The notes beneath the pieces were generated by a model. The model made no database searches and was not told the origin of the DNA. It saw only the letters and a list, made by a program, of their open reading frames with translations. From Sphingomonas sp. Y57 (GTDB lineage Bacteria > Pseudomonadota > Alphaproteobacteria > Sphingomonadales > Sphingomonadaceae): 64,000 bases of DNA. The stretch is taken from assembly GCF_001015195.1 (NCBI RefSeq), contig NZ_LDES01000024.1:62001-126000 (forward strand), read 5' to 3'. The position numbers and the translations under genes were made by a program. This document shows positions 35,035-44,109 of the stretch, one piece after another. Position 1 is the stretch's first letter. The number at the start of each line of letters is the position of its first letter.

Positions 35035-36825
35035 ATGCAAGTCTATGAGGCCCCGCTGCGCGACATGCGCTTCGTCATCCACGAGCTGTTCGGCGACGAC
35101 GGCTTCGGCAATCTGCCCGCCCATGAGGAGTTCACCCCCGACCTGATCGACGCGGTGATCGAGGAGGCGGCGAAGCTGGCGCAGGACGTGTTGCTGCCGA
35201 TCAACGCCAGCGGCGATCTGGAAGGCTGTGTCTGGGAGAACGGCGTCGTCCGTACCCCTGCCGGCTTCAAGGAAGCCTATGCCCAATTCCGCGACGGCGG
35301 TTGGTGCGCGCTCGCCAGCGATCCGAAATGGGGCGGGCAGGGCCTGCCCGAGACGGTCAACAAGCTGGTCGAGGAGATGATCAGCTCTGCCAATCTCTCC
35401 TTCGGGCTCTATCCCGGTCTCACCCATGGCGGCACCACCGCGCTCAAGGCGCATGCCTCCGCCGACCTTCAGGAGCGCTTCCTGCCGAAGATGGTTGCGG
35501 GGACATGGTCAGGCACCATGTGCCTGACCGAGCCGCATTGCGGCACCGACCTCGGTATGCTGCGCACCAAGGCGGTGCCGCAGCCGGACGGCAGCTACCG
35601 GATCACCGGCAACAAGATCTTCATCTCGGCCGGCGACCACGACCTGACGGAGAACATCATCCATCTCGTCCTCGCGCGCCTGCCAGATGCGCCGCCGGGC
35701 GTGAAGGGGATCAGCCTGTTCGTCGTCCCCAAATATCTGCCAAAGGAGGATGGGTCGGTCGGCCCGTCGAATGGCGTGTCGTGCACCGGCATCGAACACA
35801 AGATGGGCCTCAAGGCGTCGGCCACCTGCCAGATGAGCTTCGACGATTCGAGCGGCTGGCTGGTCGGCGAGCCGAACAGCGGCCTCAATGCGATGTTCAC
35901 GATGATGAACACCGAACGGGTGTCGGTCGGCGTCCAGGGCCTCGGCGTCGCGACCGCCGCCTATCAGAGCGCGGTCGCCTATGCGAAGGACCGCATCCAG
36001 GGGCGGGCGCTGTCGGGCCCGAAGCGCCCAGACCTCGCCGCCGATCCGATCATCGTCCATCCCGATGTCCGCCGCATGCTGATGACCATGCGCGCCTATA
36101 CCGAGGGCTGCCGCATGCTCAGCATCTGGGTCGCGCGCGCGCTCGACGCCGAGCGTCACTCGCCTGATCCCGAGGTGCGCCAGCGCGCCGAGGACATGAC
36201 CGCGCTGATGACCCCGGTGGTCAAGGCGCTGCTCACCGATCTCGGCCATGAAACGGCGCAGATCGGTGTGCAGGTCTATGGCGGCCACGGCTACATCCGC
36301 GAGCACGGCATGGAGCAATATGCCCGTGATGCCCGCATCACGATGATCTACGAGGGCACCAACGGCGTCCAGGCGCTCGACCTCGTCGGCCGCAAGATGC
36401 CGGCGCATGGCGGCCGCTACTTGCGGTCCTTCTTCCACCCGGTCGCCGCCTTCATCGAGCAGCACAAGGCGGTGCCGGGGATGGAGAAGATGATCGAGGC
36501 GCTGGAGAAGGCGTTCGGCGCGCTCCAGCTCTCGACCGCGACGATCGCCCAGAAGGGCCTCGCCGACCCGGAGGAGGCGGGCGCCGCCTCGTCCGACTAT
36601 CTGCGCCTGCTCGGCCTCGTCGCCATGGCCTATCTCTTCGCCAGGGCGGCCAAGATCGCCGGCATGAAGAAGATGATGGGCCAGGACCCCGACGGCTTCT
36701 ACGCCGCCAAGCTGGTGACGGTCCGCTTCTTCTACGAGCGCATCCTGCCGCAGGTCGCCGGGTTGTTCCAGGCGATCAAGGCGGGCAAGCGCTCGATGAT
36801 GGAACTGCCCGAAGAGGCGTTCTGA
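35035..36825 (+). CDS. Acyl-CoA dehydrogenase with C-terminal extension (FadE/DmdC type)
   Basis: FAD enzyme of the first beta-oxidation step, 596 residues, longer than the 380-400 of short-chain forms because of N- and C-terminal extensions (the C-terminal ACDH_C-like domain covers about 465-590). Signatures are MCLTEPHCGTDLGMLRTKA, the catalytic Glu in IYEGTNGVQALDL, and QVYGGHGYIREHGMEQYARD. AAGGAG precedes ATG 35035. This large family includes long-chain acyl-CoA and 3-methylmercaptopropionyl-CoA dehydrogenases; the fatty-acid context favours the former. Confidence 0.92.
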   Translation: MQVYEAPLRDMRFVIHELFGDDGFGNLPAHEEFTPDLIDAVIEEAAKLAQDVLLPINASGDLEGCVWENGVVRTPAGFKEAYAQFRDGGWCALASDPKWGGQGLPETVNKLVEEMISSANLSFGLYPGLTHGGTTALKAHASADLQERFLPKMVAGTWSGTMCLTEPHCGTDLGMLRTKAVPQPDGSYRITGNKIFISAGDHDLTENIIHLVLARLPDAPPGVKGISLFVVPKYLPKEDGSVGPSNGVSCTGIEHKMGLKASATCQMSFDDSSGWLVGEPNSGLNAMFTMMNTERVSVGVQGLGVATAAYQSAVAYAKDRIQGRALSGPKRPDLAADPIIVHPDVRRMLMTMRAYTEGCRMLSIWVARALDAERHSPDPEVRQRAEDMTALMTPVVKALLTDLGHETAQIGVQVYGGHGYIREHGMEQYARDARITMIYEGTNGVQALDLVGRKMPAHGGRYLRSFFHPVAAFIEQHKAVPGMEKMIEALEKAFGALQLSTATIAQKGLADPEEAGAASSDYLRLLGLVAMAYLFARAAKIAGMKKMMGQDPDGFYAAKLVTVRFFYERILPQVAGLFQAIKAGKRSMMELPEEAF

Positions 36826-36844
36826 TTCAGCGGCGAGCCGCTGG

Positions 36845-36963
36845 TTCCGAGCGAAGTCGAGGGACGTTCGGCAGAGCGGGGCCCTGTCTCGTCTTAAGCT
36901 TATGGCTGAAGTTCATGCCGAGCGCCTGCCTCGCGGACAGTTGAGGCGCTCGACACGAACGGC
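36845..36963. repeat. Dispersed palindrome, family B (interrupted)
   Basis: The left arm begins TTCCGAGCGAAGTCGAGGGA and the right arm ends GCGCTCGACACGAACGG; together they match the two ends of the 41330-41400 element but the middle is expanded and decayed. It lies between the convergent acyl-CoA dehydrogenase and helicase genes. Confidence 0.65.
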
Positions 36964-36978
36964 AGTGTGGAGAAAGGC

Positions 36979-38709
36979 TCAGCCCCTCGGCCCACCCCGC
37001 TTCGGGCCGGCCCGACCCGGTCCACCGTGCCCGCCCTTGTACGGCGGCCGCCCGCCCGGACGCGGACCGCGGCTGTCGCGGGGCGGGCCGCGGCGGTCGT
37101 TGCGGGGCGGGGGCGGAGCGTCGCCTGCGGGCTCGATCACCACGCCCTCCTGCTCGCCGCCGGATTTCTTGACTGCCGAGAGAAATTTGGCGGCGATCCC
37201 GCGCGGGATCTCGAAGCGGGTCTCGGTCGAGAAGATGCGGATCGCGCCGACGTCGCGCTTGGTGATGTGGCCGTGGCGGCAGATCAGCGGCAGCAGCCAG
37301 CGAGGATCCGCATTGTCGTTGCGGCCGGCGTTGATCCGGAACCAGGCAGTGTCCTCGAAGCCGGGGCGGGGCCCCTGCTCGCGGGCCGCCTGTGGCACCG
37401 GGGAGGCGTCAGCCAGTTCCTCGGGGGCGGGCAGGCTCTGCCGGTGCGAACGAACGAAAGCGGCCGCGATTTCCTCGGCCGAGCGCGTCTCCAACAGCTT
37501 GCGCGCGACCGCGAGGTCCTCGTCGGACACTTCGCCGACCTCGAGGCTGTTGACCAGTCGCTCCTCATCGCGGGCGTAGATGTCTTCGGCGGTCGGGACC
37601 TTGTCCCACGTCGCCTGGACGTGCGCGCCGCGCAGCAGCCGCTCGGCATGGCGTCGACGGGTATAGGGGACGATCAGGACGCACGTGCCCTTCTTGCCGG
37701 CGCGGCCGGTGCGGCCCGAACGGTGCTGGAGCGTCTCGGCGTCGATCGGCAGTTCGGCATGGATGACCAGTTCGAGGCCGGGCAGGTCGATACCGCGCGC
37801 GGCGACGTCGGTCGCGACGCAGACGCGTGCTCGACGGTCGCGCAGCGCCTGCAGCGCATGGTTGCGCTCGTTCTGGCTGAGTTCGCCCGACAGCGTCACG
37901 GCCGCGAAGCCGCGTTCGGTGAGCGCCGCCGACAGGCGGCGGACATTCTCGCGCGTCGCGCAGAAGATCATCGTGCCCTTCGCTTCGTGGAAGCGGAGCA
38001 GGTTGACCACCGCATGCTCGATGTCGCCAGGCGCCACCGCGACGGCGCGATAGTCGATGTCGGCATGCCGCTCGCGCTCGCCGGTCGTCTCGATGCGCAA
38101 CGCGTCGCGCTGGTAGCGTTTTGCCATTGCCGCGATCGGCTTGGGCATCGTCGCGGAAAAGAGCAGGGTCCGCCGCTCGGGCGGGGTCATGTCGAGGATC
38201 TCCTCCAGATCCTCGCGGAAGCCGAGGTCGAGCATCTCGTCCGCCTCGTCAAGGATCACCGCACGCAGCGACCCGGGCTGGAGCGCGCCGCGCTCGAGAT
38301 GGTCCTTGAGCCGTCCCGGCGTTCCCACGACGATGTGGCAGCCATAGCTGAGCTGGCGCTGTTCGACTCGAACGTTCATGCCGCCGACGCAGCTGACCAC
38401 CCGCGCGCCGAGCTTGGCGTAGAGCCATTGCAGCTCGCGCTGGACCTGGAGTGCGAGCTCACGGGTCGGGGCGATGATCAGGGCAAGGGGTTCACCGGCA
38501 CGGGGCAGGTCATCAGCACCCTGCAGCAAGGTCTCAGCGATGGCGAGGCCATAGGCGACGGTCTTGCCTGATCCGGTCTGAGCGGACACGAGCAGGTCGC
38601 GGTCATGTGCCTCGGCGGCGATCACCTGCGCCTGGACGGGGGTGGGTGCGGTGTAGCCGCGCTCGGTGATAGCCTCGGCAACGGGCCGCGGCAGGGAAGA
38701 AAAGGGCAT
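36979..38709 (-). CDS. DEAD-box ATP-dependent RNA helicase
   Basis: RNA-unwinding enzyme, 576 residues, for ribosome assembly or RNA turnover. Q motif region TAPTPVQAQVIAAEA, motif I AQTGSGKT, motif II DEAD in VILDEADEMLDLG, motif III SAT, and motif VI HRSGRTGRAGKKG are all present. A C-terminal DbpA/CsdA-like RNA-binding domain (about 455-540) is followed by a basic Gly/Arg/Pro tail. ATG 38709 is chosen because the 65-residue upstream extension lacks homology; no strong ribosome-binding site is visible. Closest in layout to DeaD/CsdA. Confidence 0.9.
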   Translation of the reverse strand: MPFSSLPRPVAEAITERGYTAPTPVQAQVIAAEAHDRDLLVSAQTGSGKTVAYGLAIAETLLQGADDLPRAGEPLALIIAPTRELALQVQRELQWLYAKLGARVVSCVGGMNVRVEQRQLSYGCHIVVGTPGRLKDHLERGALQPGSLRAVILDEADEMLDLGFREDLEEILDMTPPERRTLLFSATMPKPIAAMAKRYQRDALRIETTGERERHADIDYRAVAVAPGDIEHAVVNLLRFHEAKGTMIFCATRENVRRLSAALTERGFAAVTLSGELSQNERNHALQALRDRRARVCVATDVAARGIDLPGLELVIHAELPIDAETLQHRSGRTGRAGKKGTCVLIVPYTRRRHAERLLRGAHVQATWDKVPTAEDIYARDEERLVNSLEVGEVSDEDLAVARKLLETRSAEEIAAAFVRSHRQSLPAPEELADASPVPQAAREQGPRPGFEDTAWFRINAGRNDNADPRWLLPLICRHGHITKRDVGAIRIFSTETRFEIPRGIAAKFLSAVKKSGGEQEGVVIEPAGDAPPPPRNDRRGPPRDSRGPRPGGRPPYKGGHGGPGRAGPKRGGPRG

Positions 38710-39029
38710 CTGATATCCGATAGCAGGGGCGCCGGCGCCTCTCCGCGCGGCATGTGAAGCGGTCCTATACGCGCAAAGCCGGCGAAACGCCAGCAGCGCT
38801 GCTTGCGTTTTCAACCATCGTCGCAGATGGCCGATGGAAGAAACGCCTTCCTGGCTTCGTATCGACGCCCAAGGGCCCGCGATCGGCGATCCCCAGACAA
38901 GCAAGGAGGGGACGTGTCGGCGCGGGAAACCAACGGTCGGGGGCGGGGCGTTGTAAGAGCGCGACGGATGCGTGCGGCGTGCAGCCTTCGTTCATCTTCG
39001 CATTGCCAGCGATGGAGGGGATGAGCCGC
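38710..39029. other. Intergenic region (320 bases) between helicase and acyltransferase
   Basis: Divergent promoter region. Open frames here are short and without recognisable homology. I see no repeat, RNA gene or clear operator. Confidence 0.45.
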
Positions 39030-40181
39030 ATGCTTCCTCCAGACGCGCCCGCGCGGCGGATGGCGCGCCCCCCGTTCCCGCCCGTATCGCAGGCGATCGG
39101 CCTCGCGCGATTGCTCTGTATCCTGGGCATCGTATACGTCCATGCCTGGACCGGATTGGGGGGCGACCAGATGGCGGCCCAGATGCGGTCGGCACAGGAT
39201 ATACTGCGCTGGACGGTGGTCGAGTTGTTCGGGCGCAGTGCGGTGCCGCTGCTCAGCATGGTGTCGGGCTGGCTTGTCGCAGGCTCGCTCGCACTGCGCG
39301 GGGCGAAGCCGTTCCTCGACAGCAAGGCGCGCACCATCCTGCTGCCGATGGTCCTGTGGAACGCGATTGCGATGGTGCTGGTGGTCGGCGTCGCGACGCT
39401 CGGCTGGGTACGGGCGCCGCTGCTTGGCGATGCGCGCTGGATCGCCGACAACCTCCTCAACCTGACCCGCGCCGGCGACATCAACGTCCAGACGGCCTTC
39501 CTGCGTGACCTGTTCCTCTGCATGCTCGTTGCACCGCTGCTGGTGCGGCTGCGCAGCCGCTGGCTGCTGCTGATCGCAGCGCTCGCGGCGTTCTGGTGGA
39601 TCAGCCTGTTCAGGGTTCCGCTGCTGCTGCGTCCGACGATCCTGCTCTTCTTCATCGGCGGCATCCTCGCCCGCCGCCATGGCCTGGCCGAGCGCGCGGC
39701 GATGTTGCCCCCTTGGCAGGCGGTGCTGCCCTTCCTGCTGGTCGTGCCGGTCAAGATATGGCTGTCCATCGAAAATGGCGGACTCGCCGATTTCCATCTG
39801 CACGCTACGGCGGCGGTCGACCTTCTCACGAGGGGCACGGCCTCGCTGCTTGCCTGGCGTGCCGCGATCGCGCTCGCCTCGCGTCCGATCGGCGCGCGGA
39901 TGCTGGCCTATGAACGCTATGCCTTCTTCCTGTTCTGCTGCCATCTGCTGTTCATGTGGCTGATCGCGCCCGCGATCGGGACGGTGACGGGGACAATGGG
40001 CAGCCCGCTATGGCCCGCCTTCTTCCTGCTTCAGCCGGCGCTGGCTTTCGGTTTCGCGATCGTGCTTGCCAAGGCGATGGAGGCGGTCTCGCCCAGGGTC
40101 GCCGCTCTGTTGAGCGGCGGCCGGCTGGGCCGGGATCAGGCGACCTCGCCCGCTGCCCGTCCGCTCGCCCAGGCCCACTGA
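39030..40181 (+). CDS. Acyltransferase 3 family membrane protein
   Basis: Integral membrane acyltransferase of 383 residues with about ten hydrophobic segments, of the family that O-acetylates or succinylates surface polysaccharides and lipids. The N-terminal FPPVSQAIGLARLLCILGIVYVHAW carries the conserved His of the first helix. GGAGGGG nine bases before ATG 39030 decides the start among several in-frame ATGs (39012, 39021) and a much longer frame from 38754. Its 3' end overlaps the 3' end of the YhiN-like gene by 46 bases, tail to tail. The substrate is unknown. Confidence 0.85.
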   Translation: MLPPDAPARRMARPPFPPVSQAIGLARLLCILGIVYVHAWTGLGGDQMAAQMRSAQDILRWTVVELFGRSAVPLLSMVSGWLVAGSLALRGAKPFLDSKARTILLPMVLWNAIAMVLVVGVATLGWVRAPLLGDARWIADNLLNLTRAGDINVQTAFLRDLFLCMLVAPLLVRLRSRWLLLIAALAAFWWISLFRVPLLLRPTILLFFIGGILARRHGLAERAAMLPPWQAVLPFLLVVPVKIWLSIENGGLADFHLHATAAVDLLTRGTASLLAWRAAIALASRPIGARMLAYERYAFFLFCCHLLFMWLIAPAIGTVTGTMGSPLWPAFFLLQPALAFGFAIVLAKAMEAVSPRVAALLSGGRLGRDQATSPAARPLAQAH

Positions 40182-41323
40182 AAATTATAGCCGCCGAGCC
40201 AGCCGGTCACGTCGACAGCCTCTCCGACGAAGTGAAGGCCAGGCACCTTCTTCGCCATCAGGCTGCGCTGGTCGAGGCCGTCGGTCGAGACGCCGCCTAT
40301 CGTCACTTCGGCCTTCGCGAATCCTTCCGATCCGCTCGGCGTGAAAGCCCAGCCGTTAAGCCTCCGTCCGGCGGCGGCCAGGACCTGGTCCCTGTGGCCC
40401 AGCATCGCGCCTGACAGCCCCAGTCGGTCGGCCAATACGTCGGCCAGCCGATCGGGAAAATGCTCCCGCAATATCGTGCGCAGCTCGGCCTTGGGTCGCG
40501 CCTGCTTCGCAGCGATCAGCAGCGCCGCCGCGTCGGTGCCCGGCAGCAGGTCGAGCGACAGCGTGTCGCCATGCCGCCAATAGCTGCTGATCTGGAGGAT
40601 CGCCGGGCCGGACAGGCCGCGATGGGTGAACAGGGCCGCTTCGCGGAAGCGGGTCTTGCCGAGGCTGGCGATGACGTCGAGCGAAACCCCCGACAGCGTC
40701 TCGAACAGCCGATCGTCTTGTCCCAGCGTCAACGGCACCAACGCCGGGCGCGGCTCGACCACCTTCAGCCCGAACTGGCGCGCGACGTCATAGGCCAAGC
40801 CGGTCGCACCCATTTTCGGGATCGAGGGGCCGCCGGTCGCGATCACCAGCGACGGCGCGGCATGGGGGCCGCCGGGCGTCTCGACCCGGAAACGCTCGTC
40901 GGGTTTCGAGATGGCGGTGATGCGGGCGAGCAGCTTGGTCTCGACCCCGCCCGCCGCGCATTCCTCCTCCAGCATCGCGACGACCTGCCGGGCCGATCCG
41001 TCGCAGAAAAGCTGGCCCAGCGTCTTTTCGTGCCAGGCGATGCCGTGGCGGTCGACGAGATCGATGAAATCGGCGGGCCCGTAGCGGCCCAGCGCTGACC
41101 GGGCGAAATGGGGGTTGGCGGAGAGGTAGCGCTCGGCCAGGCCGCCATTGACGTTGGTGAAGTTGCAACGCCCGCCGCCCGAGATCAGGATCTTCGCGCC
41201 CGGCCTGTCGAGATGATCGAGCAGCAGCACCCGCCGCCCGCGCTGCCCCGCCGTCAGCGCGCACATCATCCCTGCCGCGCCGGCGCCGATGATGATGACG
41301 TCGTGGGGGCAGGTGTCCGTCAT
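40136..41323 (-). CDS. HI0933/YhiN-family FAD-dependent oxidoreductase
   Basis: Flavoprotein of unknown substrate, 395 residues. It has the N-terminal FAD loop IIIGAGAAGMMCAL, the family hallmark GAKILISGGGRCNFTN, GPSIPKMGATGLAYDVARQFG in the middle, and the closing EAVDVTGWLGGYNFQWAWASG. ATG 41323 follows GGAG five bases upstream, and that GGAG is the last part of a family-B palindrome (41330-41400). A longer frame to 41515 would translate the palindrome and is rejected. Confidence 0.9.
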   Translation of the reverse strand: MTDTCPHDVIIIGAGAAGMMCALTAGQRGRRVLLLDHLDRPGAKILISGGGRCNFTNVNGGLAERYLSANPHFARSALGRYGPADFIDLVDRHGIAWHEKTLGQLFCDGSARQVVAMLEEECAAGGVETKLLARITAISKPDERFRVETPGGPHAAPSLVIATGGPSIPKMGATGLAYDVARQFGLKVVEPRPALVPLTLGQDDRLFETLSGVSLDVIASLGKTRFREAALFTHRGLSGPAILQISSYWRHGDTLSLDLLPGTDAAALLIAAKQARPKAELRTILREHFPDRLADVLADRLGLSGAMLGHRDQVLAAAGRRLNGWAFTPSGSEGFAKAEVTIGGVSTDGLDQRSLMAKKVPGLHFVGEAVDVTGWLGGYNFQWAWASGRAAGEVA

Positions 41324-41329
41324 CATACT

Positions 41330-41400
41330 CCGTTCGTGCCGAGCGAAGTCGAGACACGTTGGTCGGCGAAACGTCCCTTGACTTCGCTCGGCACGAACGG
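41330..41400. repeat. Dispersed palindrome, family B (near-perfect)
   Basis: Arms 41330-41353 (CCGTTCGTGCCGAGCGAAGT...) and 41377-41400 pair with one mismatch in 24. The element fills the region between the divergent YhiN-like and prfC genes; its left end supplies the AACGGAG that serves as ribosome-binding site of the minus-strand gene. Confidence 0.88.
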
Positions 41401-41444
41401 AAGCTTTGGGATTGGAGCCGTTGCTGCTATCGGCCCGCGCCATC

Positions 41445-43028
41445 ATGAGCAAGCCGAACCGCCCCGACCGCCGCACCTTCGCGATCATCTCGCATCCTGA
41501 CGCCGGCAAGACCACGCTGACCGAGAAGCTCCTCTATTTCGGCGGCGCGATCCATCTGGCAGGCGAGGTCAAGGCGCGCGGGCAGACGCGGCGGGCGCGG
41601 TCCGACTGGATGAAGATCGAGCAGCAGCGCGGCATCTCGGTCACCTCGTCGGTGATGACGTTCGAGCGCGACGGTATCACCTTCAACCTGCTCGACACGC
41701 CGGGCCACGAGGATTTCTCCGAGGATACCTACCGCACCCTGACGGCGGTCGACTCGGCGGTGATGGTGATCGACGCTGCCAAGGGCATCGAGCCGCAGAC
41801 CCGCAAGCTGTTCGAGGTGTGCCGCCTCCGCTCGGTGCCGATCATCACCTTCGTCAACAAGGTCGATCGCGAGGGCCGCGCCCCGTTCGAGCTGCTCGAT
41901 GAGATCGCCGACGCGCTGGCGCTCGACGTCGCGCCGATGAGCTGGCCTGTCGGCATGGGCGGCACCTTCGAGGGAATCTACGACCTCGCCCGCGACCGGC
42001 TCTACCGCCCGGCGGCGGATGCCACCGGCGCCTATGAGGGCGATTCGGTCGCGGTCGCCGGTCTCGGCGATTCGCAGCTCGACGGCATGCTGTCGGCCGA
42101 GGGCGCGGCGCTGCTGCGCGAGGAGGCCGAGCTGGCGCAGATCGGCTATGCGCCGTTCGACGAGGCCGCCTATCTCCATGGCGACCTCACCCCGGTCTAT
42201 TTCGGATCGGCGCTCAAGGATTTCGGCGTCGAGCAACTCATCGACGCGCTTGCCGACTTCGCGCCGAGCCCGCGCCCGCAGCCGGGCGAGCCGCGCGACG
42301 TCGACCCGAGCGAGCCCAATGTCGCCGGCTTCGTGTTCAAGGTGCAGGCGAACATGAACCCGCAGCACCGCGACCGCGTCGCCTTCATGCGGCTCTGCTC
42401 GGGCCGGTTCCGGCGTGGCATGAAGCTCGCCCAGGTCGGCACCGGCAAGCAGATCGCGATCCACAGCCCGATCCTGTTCTTCGCGCAGAATCGCGAGCTG
42501 GCCGAGGAGGCCTTCCCCGGCGACATCATCGGCATCCCCAACCATGGCACGTTGCGCGTCGGCGACACGCTGACCGAAGGCGAGATGATCCGCTTCACGG
42601 GGCTGCCCAACTTCGCGCCGGAAATCCTGCGCCGCGTCAAGCTCGCCGATCCGACCAAGACCAAGCAGCTCCGCAACGCGCTCAACGACATGGCGGAGGA
42701 AGGGATCATGCAGGTCTTCCACCCGCAGATCGGGTCGCAGCTGGTGATCGGCGTGGTCGGCCAGCTTCAGCTCGACGTGCTGATTTCGCGCCTCCAGGCG
42801 GAGTACAAGGTCGAGGCGGGCTTCGAGCCGTCGCCTTATGACACTGCACGCTGGATCAGCGCGGACGACGAGAAGGCGCTCGACGAGTTCATGGGCCTGC
42901 ACCGTTCGGCGATGGCGCACGACCGCGACGAGGCGCCGGTGTTCATGGCCAAGGACGCCTGGGAGCTGAACTATATCCAGGGAAAGTTCCCCGCGCTGCG
43001 CTTCTCTGCGACCAAGGACCGTCGCTGA
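41445..43028 (+). CDS. prfC: Peptide chain release factor 3
   Basis: Translational GTPase that recycles RF1/RF2, 527 residues. The G-domain has SHPDAGKTTLTEKLL, the switch LLDTPGHEDFSEDTYRTL, and FVNKVDREGR; the RF3-specific GEVKARGQTRRARSDWMKIEQQRG is present. ATG 41445 is the conserved start (MSKPNRPDRRTFAIISHPD); there is no clear ribosome-binding site. Confidence 0.96.
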   Translation: MSKPNRPDRRTFAIISHPDAGKTTLTEKLLYFGGAIHLAGEVKARGQTRRARSDWMKIEQQRGISVTSSVMTFERDGITFNLLDTPGHEDFSEDTYRTLTAVDSAVMVIDAAKGIEPQTRKLFEVCRLRSVPIITFVNKVDREGRAPFELLDEIADALALDVAPMSWPVGMGGTFEGIYDLARDRLYRPAADATGAYEGDSVAVAGLGDSQLDGMLSAEGAALLREEAELAQIGYAPFDEAAYLHGDLTPVYFGSALKDFGVEQLIDALADFAPSPRPQPGEPRDVDPSEPNVAGFVFKVQANMNPQHRDRVAFMRLCSGRFRRGMKLAQVGTGKQIAIHSPILFFAQNRELAEEAFPGDIIGIPNHGTLRVGDTLTEGEMIRFTGLPNFAPEILRRVKLADPTKTKQLRNALNDMAEEGIMQVFHPQIGSQLVIGVVGQLQLDVLISRLQAEYKVEAGFEPSPYDTARWISADDEKALDEFMGLHRSAMAHDRDEAPVFMAKDAWELNYIQGKFPALRFSATKDRR

Positions 43029-43112
43029 TCGGCCATCAGGCGCCGGTCGGCCGGGCGGGATAGAAAGCGTCGGACGCACGTTCTCTCCACGTTACGAGGA
43101 GAGGAGTTGCCT

Positions 43113-44099
43113 GTGCGTCGGATGCCGTTGCTTGCCCTGATCGCCGTCCCGTTTTCCACCATCACCGCCGCGCAGGCCGCCCCTCCCGATCCGCGGGTGA
43201 TGGGTGCGCAGGTATTGCTCGACCGGCTCGGCTTCGGACCCGGCGTGATCGATGGGGCGAGCGGCATGAGCCTGGCAAAAGCACTGCGCGGCTGGCAGGA
43301 GGCGAAGGGGCTGCCTGTCACCGGCCGGCTCGACGATGCGACGGTCAAGAGCTTCGAACCCTATCGCGCGATGCCGACGGTGATCGAGATAACGCTCACT
43401 CCCGACATTCTCGCGGGACCGTTCGTCGGGCCGATCCCGGCCAAGGAAAGCGAACAGGCGAAGATGGCTTCACTGGGCTATTCGGATGCGATGGAGAAGA
43501 TGGCCGAGCGCTATCACACCACGCCGGCGACGCTGGTCGCGCTAAACTCCCCTCAGACGAAGCTGGCGCCGGGGGTCCGGATAAAGGTACCGAACGTCAT
43601 TCCGCCCGCCTGGAATTTCCCGACCGACATCAACCCCGGCTGGCGTAAGACGCTGTGGACGCTCAATGTCGGAGCGGATCAGCCCGAGGTGGCGAAGGTT
43701 GTGGTTGACAAGTCCGATGGCGTGCTGCGGGCGTTTGACGGGGCCGGCAAGCTGGTGGCGCAGTTCCCCGCAACGATGGGCAGCCGCCACGATCCGCTGC
43801 CGATCGGCCAATGGAAGATCCAGGGCCGCTCTTATAACCCGCCCTTCCATTACAATCCCAAATTGTTCTGGGACGCGGACAGCAACGACCGGAAGGCGCT
43901 GCTGCCGCCGGGGCCGAACGGTCCGGTCGGTGTCGTCTGGATCGATCTCGACAAGAAGCATTACGGCATTCACGGCACCCCCAACCCGGAAAAGATCGGC
44001 CGGACCGAAAGCCATGGCTGTATCCGCCTGACCAATTGGGACGCGGCACGCCTCGCGATGATGGTGAAGCCCGGCACTCCGGCCGTCTTCCAGCCCTGA
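43113..44099 (+). CDS. Exported L,D-transpeptidase with peptidoglycan-binding and LysM-like segments
   Basis: Periplasmic cell-wall enzyme of 328 residues that cross-links peptidoglycan through L,D bonds or anchors proteins. The signal peptide ends near AQA; an N-terminal peptidoglycan-binding helix bundle (LLDRLGFGPGVIDGASG...ALRGWQ) and a LysM-like stretch (MAERYHTTPATLVALN) precede the YkuD catalytic domain, whose motif is HGTPNPEKIGRTESHGCIRL with the Cys nucleophile. GTG 43113 is six bases after GAGGAG; TTG 43107 and ATG 43122 are possible. Ten bases separate it from the M23 peptidase gene. Confidence 0.9.
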   Translation: MRRMPLLALIAVPFSTITAAQAAPPDPRVMGAQVLLDRLGFGPGVIDGASGMSLAKALRGWQEAKGLPVTGRLDDATVKSFEPYRAMPTVIEITLTPDILAGPFVGPIPAKESEQAKMASLGYSDAMEKMAERYHTTPATLVALNSPQTKLAPGVRIKVPNVIPPAWNFPTDINPGWRKTLWTLNVGADQPEVAKVVVDKSDGVLRAFDGAGKLVAQFPATMGSRHDPLPIGQWKIQGRSYNPPFHYNPKLFWDADSNDRKALLPPGPNGPVGVVWIDLDKKHYGIHGTPNPEKIGRTESHGCIRLTNWDAARLAMMVKPGTPAVFQP

Positions 44100-44109
44100 G
44101 GAGGCGCCG

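Noticed and set aside
41324-41515. Longer N-terminus for the YhiN-like protein
   Set aside because: It would translate the family-B palindrome; the FAD loop begins right after the shorter start, which has its own GGAG.
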